Notes: a model not told the origin generated them from the letters alone. A stretch of DNA of 5,829 bases from Actinomycetota bacterium (GCA_026393655.1 JAPKZT010000029.1:1-5829); one strand, 5' to 3'. Numbered from the stretch's first letter, positions 1 through 5,050 are shown. Numbers and translations: made by a program.

Positions 1-147
1 AGATACGGCATGATTATTTGGATTCCGAGTGATCCAAACTCGGAAATTCCATTTGTCGATAGTTCGGATTTGGACGAGGTATCTAAAGTCCTTCTGAGTG
101 CAGGTGTTCAATTTCTCGAAGACAGCGAGCCTGCGTTCAATGAATAG
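1..147 (+). CDS. 3' end of an unrecognised gene (partial)
   Basis: The first reading frame is open from base 1 to a TAG at 145-147 and encodes 48 residues, beginning RYGMIIWIPSDP and ending EDSEPAFNE. The ATG at base 10 could be a start, but the open frame to the left edge suggests the C-terminal part of a longer protein. The segment is acidic, has a short hydrophobic strand (MIIWI) and then a likely amphipathic helix (LDEVSKVLLSAGVQFLE), so it looks like a soluble alpha/beta domain end. I do not recognise the family and assign no function. The next 137 bases hold no convincing gene. Confidence 0.55.
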   Translation, partial: RYGMIIWIPSDPNSEIPFVDSSDLDEVSKVLLSAGVQFLEDSEPAFNE

Positions 148-172
148 TCCTCTGATTTTTTAATAAGCAGTG

Positions 173-189
173 AAGTTCTTTTTGCGTTT
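173..189 (+). repeat. Short dispersed repeat, copy A
   Basis: AAGTTCTTTTTGCGTTT starts 26 bases after the stop of the left-edge gene. A second copy with one extra C lies at 1673-1690, 22 bases after the stop of the propeller gene. Both sit in the same orientation in a 3' flank. The role is unknown; a 3'-end or transcript-termination element is one possibility. It has no strong hairpin of its own. Confidence 0.3.
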
Positions 190-284
190 ACAAAATCTAA
201 TTAGCTGCGCCTTTTTCCAGCGTCGTCTTCGGAACTTTCATTCATGTTGAGTGGTTTGCGCGGGGGCAGAGGTGCGCGGAGTGG

Positions 285-410
285 TTAATCCTCTGAGAGT
301 TTGTATTCGCTGCCGCATTGTGGGCAATCGGCAGTTTGTTCGCCGTAGAAGAAAATAGGCACGCCGCATCCGTCGCAGATTTCTCCGTCGATTATTTCGT
401 CACGATCCAT
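285..410 (-). CDS. Small zinc-ribbon protein (41 aa)
   Basis: This minus-strand frame runs from an ATG at 410-408 to a TAA at 287-285. It has two CxxC knuckles: CDGC at residues 12-15 and CPQC at 29-32, with 13 residues between them. That is the usual four-cysteine zinc-ribbon layout. The rest is acidic (MDRDEIIDGE at the start, SEYKLSED at the end). No other domain is present, so it is a free-standing ribbon, probably cytosolic, that could bind nucleic acid or a protein partner; the sequence does not show which. Too short for many gene callers, but the paired cysteines argue that it is real. A TAnnnT box (TAATGT) lies 6 nt before the ATG and there is no ribosome binding site, which fits a leaderless mRNA. 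It is transcribed divergently from the propeller gene. Confidence 0.75.
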   Translation of the reverse strand: MDRDEIIDGEICDGCGVPIFFYGEQTADCPQCGSEYKLSED

Positions 411-416
411 AACGAG

Positions 417-422
417 ACATTA
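417..422 (-). promoter_or_regulatory. Candidate -10 box, zinc-ribbon gene
   Basis: On the minus strand TAATGT is followed by six bases and then the ATG of the zinc-ribbon gene. This matches the TAnnnT box of actinobacterial leaderless promoters, which places the transcription start at or next to the start codon. No clear -35 box was found. Confidence 0.35.
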
Positions 423-473
423 GCCAGTCGGGCGGTCGCCAACGGCTTAGTCACAGCTGTCGCCGTCGGCTAA
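420..473. repeat. Imperfect inverted repeat in divergent intergenic region
   Basis: TTAGCC (420-425) and GGCTAA (468-473) are exact inverted arms, and GC-rich flanking bases extend the pairing imperfectly inward. A smaller palindrome, GGCG-GT-CGCC, sits at 431-440. The outer arm overlaps the proposed -10 box of the zinc-ribbon gene. It could be a regulator site shared by the divergent genes, but the pairing is imperfect and no regulator is encoded nearby. Confidence 0.2.
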
Positions 474-542
474 CATCAAGAGTTCACCGTCGCGTCAGCA
501 GTTAGCGCCTCAAAACCCGAAACACGCTGTGCGCCTGAGGTA

Positions 543-548
543 TAGGGT
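543..548 (+). promoter_or_regulatory. Candidate -10 box, secreted propeller gene
   Basis: TAGGGT is followed by five bases and then the ATG at 554. With no Shine-Dalgarno sequence before this ATG, the arrangement fits a leaderless transcript. The -35 region (about 520-525) has no recognisable TTGACA-like box. Confidence 0.33.
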
Positions 549-553
549 TTCGT

Positions 554-1651
554 ATGCGCACAATTAAATCAACCGTCATCGCAGTCTCGCTTGTTTTAAC
601 AACACTGATCTCACACCAAATGGTTAGCGCCGCGCCGACCGATGTGTTTCCGAAGGGTCCATATAAAGCGACGTTGATCGCCGAACAAATTCTGTACCCG
701 AGTTTGCTTGGCGTGACCGCGGGCCTACCGGTCGCCGATGTCTCGGGCGTGTTGCTCGCCGACGGCAAACTTCGCGCCTATGTCTTTGCGCAAAATAAAG
801 GCATCGAAGTCTGGGATTCATCAGACGGCAAAACTTTCACTCGCGCCGGCAACGCGTTCGGCGGCGACAACGGCTACGGCATGCCACGAGTGATCAAACT
901 CACCGACGGTCGCTTCCGCATGTACAACCTGTCGAGTGGGGGCATCTCGTGTTCGATCTCGAGTGACGGCCTCAATTTCACACTCGAAAACGTCGCCTGT
1001 ATCGGTCGCACCGCATTCGGTATCACCGGCAACATGACGGCCCCTGGCATCGTCAAACTCGCTAGCGGTGGTTACCGCGCATATTTCTCGACTGTGCCAG
1101 TAATGGGAAGTGCGTCTGTCGCACAAAAGTCTTACAGTGCCACATCGCCCGACGGCTTAACCTGGACACCCGACGCAGGCGTTCGCATCGGCACCGGCTC
1201 GAGCCTTGATCAAAGTGCCGAACACCCAACTGCAATCAACCACAGTGACGGTTCGGTGACGATGTTTTATTTCGACGGCATAACCCACGGTCTCTATTAC
1301 GCGTCAAGCAAAGATGGATTGACATTTTCAAACCCGACGGCGTTTGATCTCTCGTCGCTTTCGCCGCGCTTTAGAACTGCATCCGGCAACGACCCAGATA
1401 TTTTCTTGGATAAAAACGGTGACATGATTCTCTGGGCAGGCGAGTTCAGTCCTTCAATCGGTGGTTATATCTTGGCGGTGAAACTTACACAAGCATCTGC
1501 AGGTGGCTCATCGACAACTGCGACGACAATAGCGACATCGGGCTCAGGTGCGAGCAACGCAAAAACAACCATTAGTTGTGTCAAAGGCAAAACTGTTAAA
1601 AAAGTTACGGGCACTAATCCCAAGTGCCCCGCGGGCTACAAAAAGAAATAG
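554..1651 (+). CDS. Secreted five-bladed beta-propeller protein with Lys-rich two-Cys C-terminal tail
   Basis: 365 residues. Residues 1-26 are a Sec signal peptide: basic MRTIK, a hydrophobic core, and cleavage most likely after VSA (26). The mature protein has five repeats, each beginning with a hydrophobic strand and a turn: LADGKLRAY (68-76), LTDGRFRMY (116-124), LASGGYRAY (169-177), HSDGSVTMF (230-238) and LDKNGDMIL (285-293). Four Asp-box-like turns lie between them: SSDGKTFT (89), SSDGLNFT (136), SPDGLTWT (198) and SKDGLTFS (252). This periodicity fits a sialidase or GH43-like five-bladed propeller. I cannot identify catalytic acids with confidence, so an exported glycan-binding or glycoside-hydrolase-like role is inferred only. 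A Ser/Thr/Ala/Gly linker (about 313-339) leads to a basic tail (340-365) with Cys342 and Cys358, ending PKCPAGYKKK. The tail looks like a separate surface-retention or sorting module. Internal Cys133 and Cys149 could form a disulfide. It appears to be a single-gene unit. Confidence 0.85.
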   Translation: MRTIKSTVIAVSLVLTTLISHQMVSAAPTDVFPKGPYKATLIAEQILYPSLLGVTAGLPVADVSGVLLADGKLRAYVFAQNKGIEVWDSSDGKTFTRAGNAFGGDNGYGMPRVIKLTDGRFRMYNLSSGGISCSISSDGLNFTLENVACIGRTAFGITGNMTAPGIVKLASGGYRAYFSTVPVMGSASVAQKSYSATSPDGLTWTPDAGVRIGTGSSLDQSAEHPTAINHSDGSVTMFYFDGITHGLYYASSKDGLTFSNPTAFDLSSLSPRFRTASGNDPDIFLDKNGDMILWAGEFSPSIGGYILAVKLTQASAGGSSTTATTIATSGSGASNAKTTISCVKGKTVKKVTGTNPKCPAGYKKK

Positions 1652-1672
1652 TCGGCTAGGTCGCGCCACTCA

Positions 1673-1690
1673 AAGTTCCTTTTTGCGTTT
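1673..1690 (+). repeat. Short dispersed repeat, copy B
   Basis: AAGTTCCTTTTTGCGTTT matches 173-189 except for one extra C. Here it is framed by a weak inverted repeat, CTCAAA (1669-1674) and TTTGAG (1689-1694), which puts most of the repeat in a 14-base loop. A 6-bp AT-rich stem with no T-run after it is not a convincing intrinsic terminator. The rest of the 1652-1772 gap holds no gene that I can support. Confidence 0.3.
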
Positions 1691-1759
1691 TGAGCAACCT
1701 GCGCAACGGCGCTCGGTGAAGTTATAGCTAGTCGCGAGCCAGATCACGGTTAGCGCTAT

Positions 1760-1765
1760 TAGCCT
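1760..1765 (+). promoter_or_regulatory. Candidate -10 box, FMN reductase gene
   Basis: TAGCCT is followed by seven bases and then the ATT at 1773 that is proposed as the reductase start. This geometry matches the boxes before the other genes and supports a leaderless message starting at or next to the ATT. No convincing -35 box is visible. Confidence 0.3.
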
Positions 1766-1772
1766 CAACGTC

Positions 1773-2351
1773 ATTAATAATCAAATAATCGTCATCTCGG
1801 GCAGCCTGCGCAAAGCCTCGTTCACAACTGCCGTCTGTTGCGCACTTGTTAAAGAGATGAACGAAACCCAAAAATCCTCAGCTGGTAACAAAATTGAGTT
1901 TGTTTTGCGTGACTACGTTCGTGAACTGCCGCTCTATGACGGAGATCTAGATATCAACGCAAACATTAACGCCGACACCGAGACCCCACCTGCTGCTGTT
2001 GTCGACTTTCGCCGCGAAATGAGCGAGGCCCATGCGATCATCATCGGCACACCCGAATATAACTACAACGTGCCCGGTGGATTAAAAAATGTCATCGATT
2101 GGGCATCGCGGCCATTCGCCAAGCATTGTTTAATCGGTCGTCGCGTCGGTGTGTTCGGTTGTTCACCAGGCGACCGAGGTGGCAAGGCCTCAGTCGAATA
2201 TCTGCGAAACATCGTGCCGTTGCTCGGCGCAACACTCGTTGGGCAAGAGTTGCTATTTCCAAAAATCAATTCGTTGATCTCGCCAGACGGAAAAATAGAT
2301 AGGAGCGTGATGTCGCCGCTAACCGAACTGGCTAACGAACTGGCCGACTAA
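1773..2351 (+). CDS. NADPH-dependent FMN reductase family protein, probable ATT start
   Basis: From 1773 this encodes 192 residues, close to the usual length of about 180-190 for the NADPH-dependent FMN reductase (flavodoxin-fold) family. Residues 5-16, IIVISGSLRKAS, form the first beta strand and the loop that binds the FMN phosphate. Residues 92-110 carry the second hallmark, TPEYNYNVPGGLKNVIDW, and a GCSPGDRGG segment follows. The likely reaction is two-electron transfer from NAD(P)H through FMN to flavin, quinone, azo or metal acceptors in the cytosol; the substrate cannot be told. The first ATG (1857) would remove the FMN loop. Between the in-frame TAG at 1725-1727 and that ATG there is no ATG, GTG or TTG in frame, so ATT (1773) is proposed. 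A frameshift or sequence error is the alternative. There is no ribosome binding site. The TAA overlaps the stop of the VOC remnant on the other strand. Confidence 0.82.
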   Translation: MNNQIIVISGSLRKASFTTAVCCALVKEMNETQKSSAGNKIEFVLRDYVRELPLYDGDLDINANINADTETPPAAVVDFRREMSEAHAIIIGTPEYNYNVPGGLKNVIDWASRPFAKHCLIGRRVGVFGCSPGDRGGKASVEYLRNIVPLLGATLVGQELLFPKINSLISPDGKIDRSVMSPLTELANELAD

Positions 2352-2569
2352 TTTGTCGTCACGACACCTGACCATCGCGCGACTTCGGCTGCGATATCAA
2401 GTGAGGCAACAATTGCGTCGGTCGCATATATGCCCCAATGCGATTCGGGCACCATCCACATAATTTCAAACTCAATGCCATCGGGGTCGTGCCCATAGAG
2501 ACTCTTCGAAACACCATGGTCACTTTCGCCCTTGAGTGCGCGTGCATTGCACAACGCAGTTAGTTGAGA
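2348..2569 (-). pseudogene. VOC/glyoxalase-like protein, C-terminal remnant lacking the 5' half
   Basis: The minus-strand frame ending at TAG 2350-2348 contains about 73 residues that read like the last half of a vicinal-oxygen-chelate (glyoxalase/dioxygenase superfamily) protein: SDHGVSKSLYGHDPDGIEFE, then IMWMVPESHWG, then a helix near AAEVARW. The DHG histidine and the EFE glutamate are the usual metal-site positions of the second beta-alpha-beta unit. The first unit is absent. Upstream of about 2569 the same frame stays open but is only the out-of-phase shadow of the dioxygenase gene's 3' end, and no good start codon precedes the domain. The natural C-terminus is kept, so the 5' half was probably lost by deletion at the junction. 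One VOC half cannot normally make the metal site alone, so it is likely non-functional. A short peptide from internal TTG re-initiation cannot be ruled out. Confidence 0.7.
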
Positions 2570-3408
2570 CCCATACCAAGTGGAATATCTTCGTAGTCGA
2601 CAGTCCATAGTCGCCCCGAAACAACTGAGTCGGCTTCGTAACATCGCCAACCAAGTCGTCTCTGAACTTGCGGATCAAGATCTTTGACAATCTCCCATGG
2701 CGTTGCAACAGGCAATGCTTCTTCTGGTGTCAGCCAACCGACCACATGCGACACATGCATACCGAGTCGCCAATCATTTGCTGACACATTTGATCCACCG
2801 CCATGCAGTGCTCGCCCCGCATACAACAACCCACTGCCGGCTTGCATTTCGGCTTGAACAATTTTTCCTTCGAATGAGCGATCGTTGAAGTCGCTCCATG
2901 CATGACTGCCAGGAACAACATTTGTCGCACCGTTTTCGCGCGTGAATGGCCCGAGTGCAATCATCCAACTCACTGTTACTTCTGGGGCTTGTGGCGTTTC
3001 AAAAAACGGCCAGTTGTTGACATCGCGATGCAAAACTTGGGCTTGTTCTCCCGGGCCGATAACCATCATCTGTGCCGAGTTAAGCCACCAATCAACTGCG
3101 TTTGGCAAGAGCAAGTGATCGCTGATTTGCGCCATCGTCGTGTTTGTTAAAACATCAATGAACGATTTGCTTCGCCATGCCAATCTTCCAAAACGTTTGG
3201 TTCGTGTGCCCCAGAACTTTTCAACAATTGGATCACCACTTCGCGTGCCGATATTGGCTTTGTCGATAATCTCGTCTAGGTCGGTGCGCAATCGAGCGAC
3301 TAAATCTGAGTCGAGCAGGTCTCTTACAATCACCGCACCATCGCGATGAAACACTTCTAAAATCTCATTAACCGTCGCCGTGCCATCAACTGTGACAAGT
3401 TGTTTCAC
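2560..3408 (-). CDS. Phytanoyl-CoA dioxygenase (PhyH) family Fe(II)/2-oxoglutarate oxygenase
   Basis: 282 residues, typical for bacterial PhyH-family proteins. The iron facial triad is visible: H127 and D129 in LHRDVNNW, and the distal H202 in ALHGGGSNVS. R214 in WRLGMHVSH is well placed to bind the 2-oxoglutarate carboxylate. GATNVVPGSH (160-169) is the family's strand-turn before the distal His, and the N-terminal FHRDGAVIVRDLL (20-32) is the usual opening. It should hydroxylate a small molecule or acyl substrate in the cytosol using O2 and 2-oxoglutarate; the substrate is unknown. The start is GTG 3408-3406. An upstream in-frame TAG excludes a longer product, and the ATG at 3412 is out of frame. 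A TAGGCT box lies six bases before the GTG. The end, DIPLGMGLN, adjoins the VOC remnant. It is divergent from the cupin gene. Confidence 0.88.
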   Translation of the reverse strand: MKQLVTVDGTATVNEILEVFHRDGAVIVRDLLDSDLVARLRTDLDEIIDKANIGTRSGDPIVEKFWGTRTKRFGRLAWRSKSFIDVLTNTTMAQISDHLLLPNAVDWWLNSAQMMVIGPGEQAQVLHRDVNNWPFFETPQAPEVTVSWMIALGPFTRENGATNVVPGSHAWSDFNDRSFEGKIVQAEMQAGSGLLYAGRALHGGGSNVSANDWRLGMHVSHVVGWLTPEEALPVATPWEIVKDLDPQVQRRLGWRCYEADSVVSGRLWTVDYEDIPLGMGLN

Positions 3409-3414
3409 CCATAA

Positions 3415-3420
3415 AGCCTA
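3415..3420 (-). promoter_or_regulatory. Candidate -10 box, PhyH gene
   Basis: On the minus strand TAGGCT is followed by six bases (TTATGG) and then the GTG start of the dioxygenase gene. No Shine-Dalgarno sequence precedes the GTG, so a leaderless transcript is plausible. The -35 region is not recognisable. Confidence 0.33.
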
Positions 3421-3523
3421 AGCGTCGCCGTCGTTTGATCCCCGCCAGACAGTTAATTAAATACCCGAGAATCTAGAGATCAAGTTCACCGACCTCAATG
3501 TGGTGCGTGAAATTTAAGTCGGC

Positions 3524-3529
3524 TAACGT
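3524..3529 (+). promoter_or_regulatory. Candidate -10 box, cupin-lipoprotein operon
   Basis: TAACGT fits TAnnnT and would give a leader of about 37 nt before the cupin ATG at 3573. Unlike the other units here, this one then has a good ribosome binding site. The box lies inside the N-terminal extension that a start at 3498 would create, which is one more reason to prefer 3573. No clear -35 box was found. Confidence 0.25.
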
Positions 3530-3559
3530 TCGGGCAGGCAGTATCACAACAAAACAATT

Positions 3560-3565
3560 GGGGGA
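3560..3565 (+). promoter_or_regulatory. Ribosome binding site deciding the cupin start
   Basis: GGGGGA lies seven bases before the ATG at 3573, good spacing for a Shine-Dalgarno sequence. No such site precedes the in-frame ATG at 3498, so 3573 is taken as the start. Confidence 0.6.
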
Positions 3566-3572
3566 TAAGCAC

Positions 3573-3932
3573 ATGAAATACGAATTTTCATACGGTGATC
3601 CGATTAGCGAAGAAGATGCTCTTGCCAAACTTCGAGAGATGGGATTACACGCATTCGCTTTTGACGTGGATACTGAAACCGATGAGCCTCTTCACTGGCA
3701 CGAGTTCGAAGGTGCTGCATGGATCATTTCAGGCTCTGGTTCATTCGCCGATGAAACAGGTGCAGTCACCCAAGTAAAGGCTGGTTGCCATTCTCGTTTT
3801 CCTGCGGGATGGTTGCATCAAGAGCTCGCAGGCACAAAAGTTCGAGTAGCTTTCGGGACAAATATTCCATTCAAACAATGGACTCATCCGATAAATAAAG
3901 AGCCAAGTATTCGTCCTGCCATACTTTGCTGA
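3573..3932 (+). CDS. Single-domain cupin protein
   Basis: 119 residues. Cupin motif 1 is HWHEFEGAAWIISGSGSF (41-58), giving metal ligands H41, H43 and probably E46. Motif 2 is GCHSRFPAGWLHQ (71-83), with P77-x-G79 and the third histidine H82. This is a small beta-barrel cupin with a complete metal-binding set, similar to the short acireductone-dioxygenase-like or storage-type cupins. It lacks a signal peptide, so it is cytosolic. The reaction is unknown; small cupins include dioxygenases, isomerases and sensors. The start is fixed by the ribosome binding site at 3560. Its stop overlaps the start of the lipoprotein gene by seven bases, so the two are probably co-transcribed and translationally coupled. 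It faces away from the PhyH oxygenase across a short divergent region, which permits but does not prove joint control. Confidence 0.85.
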   Translation: MKYEFSYGDPISEEDALAKLREMGLHAFAFDVDTETDEPLHWHEFEGAAWIISGSGSFADETGAVTQVKAGCHSRFPAGWLHQELAGTKVRVAFGTNIPFKQWTHPINKEPSIRPAILC

Positions 3933-4726
3933 TTAATCGGCTTCCGCTTTGCGGGTCACGCTCTGTAATTTTTGCTCTCGTCGTCGCAGTTTCGTTGTTG
4001 ATCGCTAGTTGTGGTTCAAGTGATGCAACTTCGCAAGTGTCTAGTGTTGTGCCAACTGTTGCGACGAGTGCGCTGCCAACCACAACGACGACTTCGACAA
4101 CCGTTGCTCCTACGACGACTCTCTCGCCAGCGCAGTTATTATCCGTAAAAGTAAATTGGAATAAATTTTTTAATAATCTAAAACCATGCGGACCTGACTT
4201 CACGCGTAATTGTGTTCGCAGTGCCGGAACTGGGATCATCGGGGGTGAACCAATCGCTGCGACTCTGTCTTGCGATTGGGTTGAATACCTTAAAGATCAA
4301 TGGGCCTGTGATTGGACAATTGATTTCTATAAATATGTGGATCAGAGCTGGTCGTTAGTGAGTTCTGTTCTGTCTCAGTTGCATGACGAGCCCCACACTG
4401 CATTTTTTGCCGAAATGACAGGCGATGGCGATACAGAATTATTCTTCAATGTGCTGTTGGCAAATCATACACAGTCAGAAGTTCATAGATTCGTCGATGA
4501 ATGGTGGGTGCCTGCGACCTTTGATGGAGAGTCAGTTATCACCGGCGGGTACTTCGATGCGAAGTCAGGGCAGATGGAAAGTAGCTTCCAAGACTGGCCT
4601 TGCGATTTTCGCAGTTGGAAAAGCCTTGTCTACACCTGGGATCAAACCGAGTTCAAAGCAACTTCCGGCAAAGATGAAAACGGCAAGCCGATCTCACTCA
4701 AAGAAGCCCTCAAGTGCAATGAATAG
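3926..4726 (+). CDS. Cysteine-rich exported lipoprotein of unknown function
   Basis: 266 residues from a TTG start that overlaps the cupin stop (TTGCTGA). The basic residues, the hydrophobic core FALVVAVSLL and the lipobox IASC (26-29) predict signal peptidase II cleavage with Cys29 lipidated, so the protein is membrane-anchored outside the cell. A Ser/Thr/Ala-rich linker (30-69) with Thr runs follows. The globular part (70-266) has six cysteines (88, 96, 116, 128, 226, 264), enough for three disulfides, many tryptophans and the turn EMTGDGDTELFFNVLL (163-178). That turn resembles the Ca-binding loop and strand of FG-GAP/VCBS-type repeats, but only one copy is clear. I do not recognise a family. 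Later in-frame starts would destroy the signal peptide and there is no good ribosome binding site, so translation probably relies on coupling from the cupin gene. Distance to the next gene is 79 bases, with no obvious terminator. Confidence 0.8.
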   Translation: MLINRLPLCGSRSVIFALVVAVSLLIASCGSSDATSQVSSVVPTVATSALPTTTTTSTTVAPTTTLSPAQLLSVKVNWNKFFNNLKPCGPDFTRNCVRSAGTGIIGGEPIAATLSCDWVEYLKDQWACDWTIDFYKYVDQSWSLVSSVLSQLHDEPHTAFFAEMTGDGDTELFFNVLLANHTQSEVHRFVDEWWVPATFDGESVITGGYFDAKSGQMESSFQDWPCDFRSWKSLVYTWDQTEFKATSGKDENGKPISLKEALKCNE

Positions 4727-4786
4727 CCACCCAACAAACCTCCACTGACCTTGCGACACCCATCTGACATTATCTACTTCTCACAC

Positions 4787-4794
4787 GAAGGGGA
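4787..4794 (+). promoter_or_regulatory. Ribosome binding site of the small membrane peptide
   Basis: GAAGGGGA ends 11 bases before the ATG at 4806, a slightly long but usable spacing. The in-frame ATG at 4794 touches this site and is therefore too close to use it, so 4806 is preferred. Confidence 0.45.
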
Positions 4795-4805
4795 TGGTTT
4801 CTAAA

Positions 4806-4922
4806 ATGTCATTCAAAATAATTGTCGGAATCAGCATCGCAATTGCGGTAGTTATCATGTTTCCGTTTTTTGTGCTCATCCCAGTGTTATTGCTTCTCGC
4901 AATCGGTTCAAAAGTCAACTAG
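4806..4922 (+). CDS. Small single-span membrane peptide (38 aa)
   Basis: The ORF begins MSFKIIVGIS and ends AIGSKVN. Apart from a lysine at each end it is almost wholly hydrophobic (Ile, Val, Leu, Phe, Ala) over about residues 5-33, so it should form one transmembrane helix, possibly a helical hairpin broken at Pro20 and Pro25. A GAAGGGGA ribosome binding site precedes it. It is too short for default gene callers, and the family is not recognised. Possibilities are a small membrane-protein regulator, a toxin-like peptide, or the start of a longer protein: a -1 shift near the AAAA at 4910-4913 would extend it to 5014. It lies between the lipoprotein and recC genes, on the same strand as both. 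Confidence 0.5.
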   Translation: MSFKIIVGISIAIAVVIMFPFFVLIPVLLLLAIGSKVN

Positions 4923-5014
4923 ATCGGTCTGGTGCCGTCGCAGTAAATGCTGCAAACGGTTCGACCGTAACCGTTGATGTGGCGACTCTTGGTAGAGATA
5001 TCGGCAAGTTCTGA
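4914..5014 (+). other. Coding-like stretch out of phase with the small membrane peptide
   Basis: In the -1 frame relative to the peptide, translation from near 4914 reads SQLDRSGAVAVNAANGST, then VTVDVATLGRDIGKF, and stops at TGA 5012-5014. The composition (Ala, Val, Gly, Thr with few rare residues) looks like real protein, but the frame has no start codon of its own. It may be the continuation of the membrane peptide after a frameshift, a gene remnant, or chance. I do not recognise it. Confidence 0.25.
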
Positions 5015-5037
5015 TTGTCACGCCGAAGGCTTAAAGA

Positions 5038-5050
5038 GTTGTATAACAAC
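5038..5050. promoter_or_regulatory. Short palindrome upstream of recC
   Basis: GTTGT-ATA-ACAAC is a perfect 5-3-5 inverted repeat, 42 bases before the recC ATG, and contains a TATAAC that could serve as a -10 box. TTGTCA at 5015-5020 resembles a -35 box, but the 21-base spacer is too long. It is a weak candidate operator or promoter element. Confidence 0.2.

Noticed and set aside
200..243. 14-residue minus-strand ORF (MNESSEDDAGKRRS) after the zinc ribbon gene
   Set aside because: Too short, with no ribosome binding site or recognisable feature.
821..1126. Minus-strand ORFs opposite the propeller gene
   Set aside because: They overlap a well-supported signal-peptide and repeat protein, with Arg/Asp/Ala-rich content typical of shadow frames.
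1669..1694. CTCAAA/TTTGAG hairpin as an intrinsic terminator for the propeller gene
   Set aside because: The 6-bp AT-rich stem is weak, the loop is 14 bases, and no T-run follows the stem.
1716..1727. GTG at 1716 as the reductase start
   Set aside because: The frame hits TAG after three codons (GTG AAG TTA TAG), so it cannot be used unless that base is an error.
1857..2351. Reductase starting at ATG 1857 (164 aa)
   Set aside because: It would lack the SGSLRKAS phosphate loop that is encoded in frame just upstream.
2570..2650. N-terminal part of the 100-residue frame containing the VOC remnant
   Set aside because: These residues are an out-of-phase reading of the dioxygenase C-terminus and show no VOC similarity.
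3498..3572. Upstream ATG giving the cupin 25 extra N-terminal residues
   Set aside because: No ribosome binding site precedes 3498, the added residues do not look like a cupin N-terminus, and GGGGGA is ideally placed for the ATG at 3573.
4070..4130. Tandem repeat-like ACGACG/ACAACG stretch
   Set aside because: It is codon-level low complexity encoding the Thr/Ser linker of the lipoprotein, not a structured repeat or CRISPR.
3871..4239. 122-residue minus-strand ORF antisense to the lipoprotein
   Set aside because: Its Val/Thr-rich run is the reverse complement of the lipoprotein's Thr-rich linker, and it shows no family motif.
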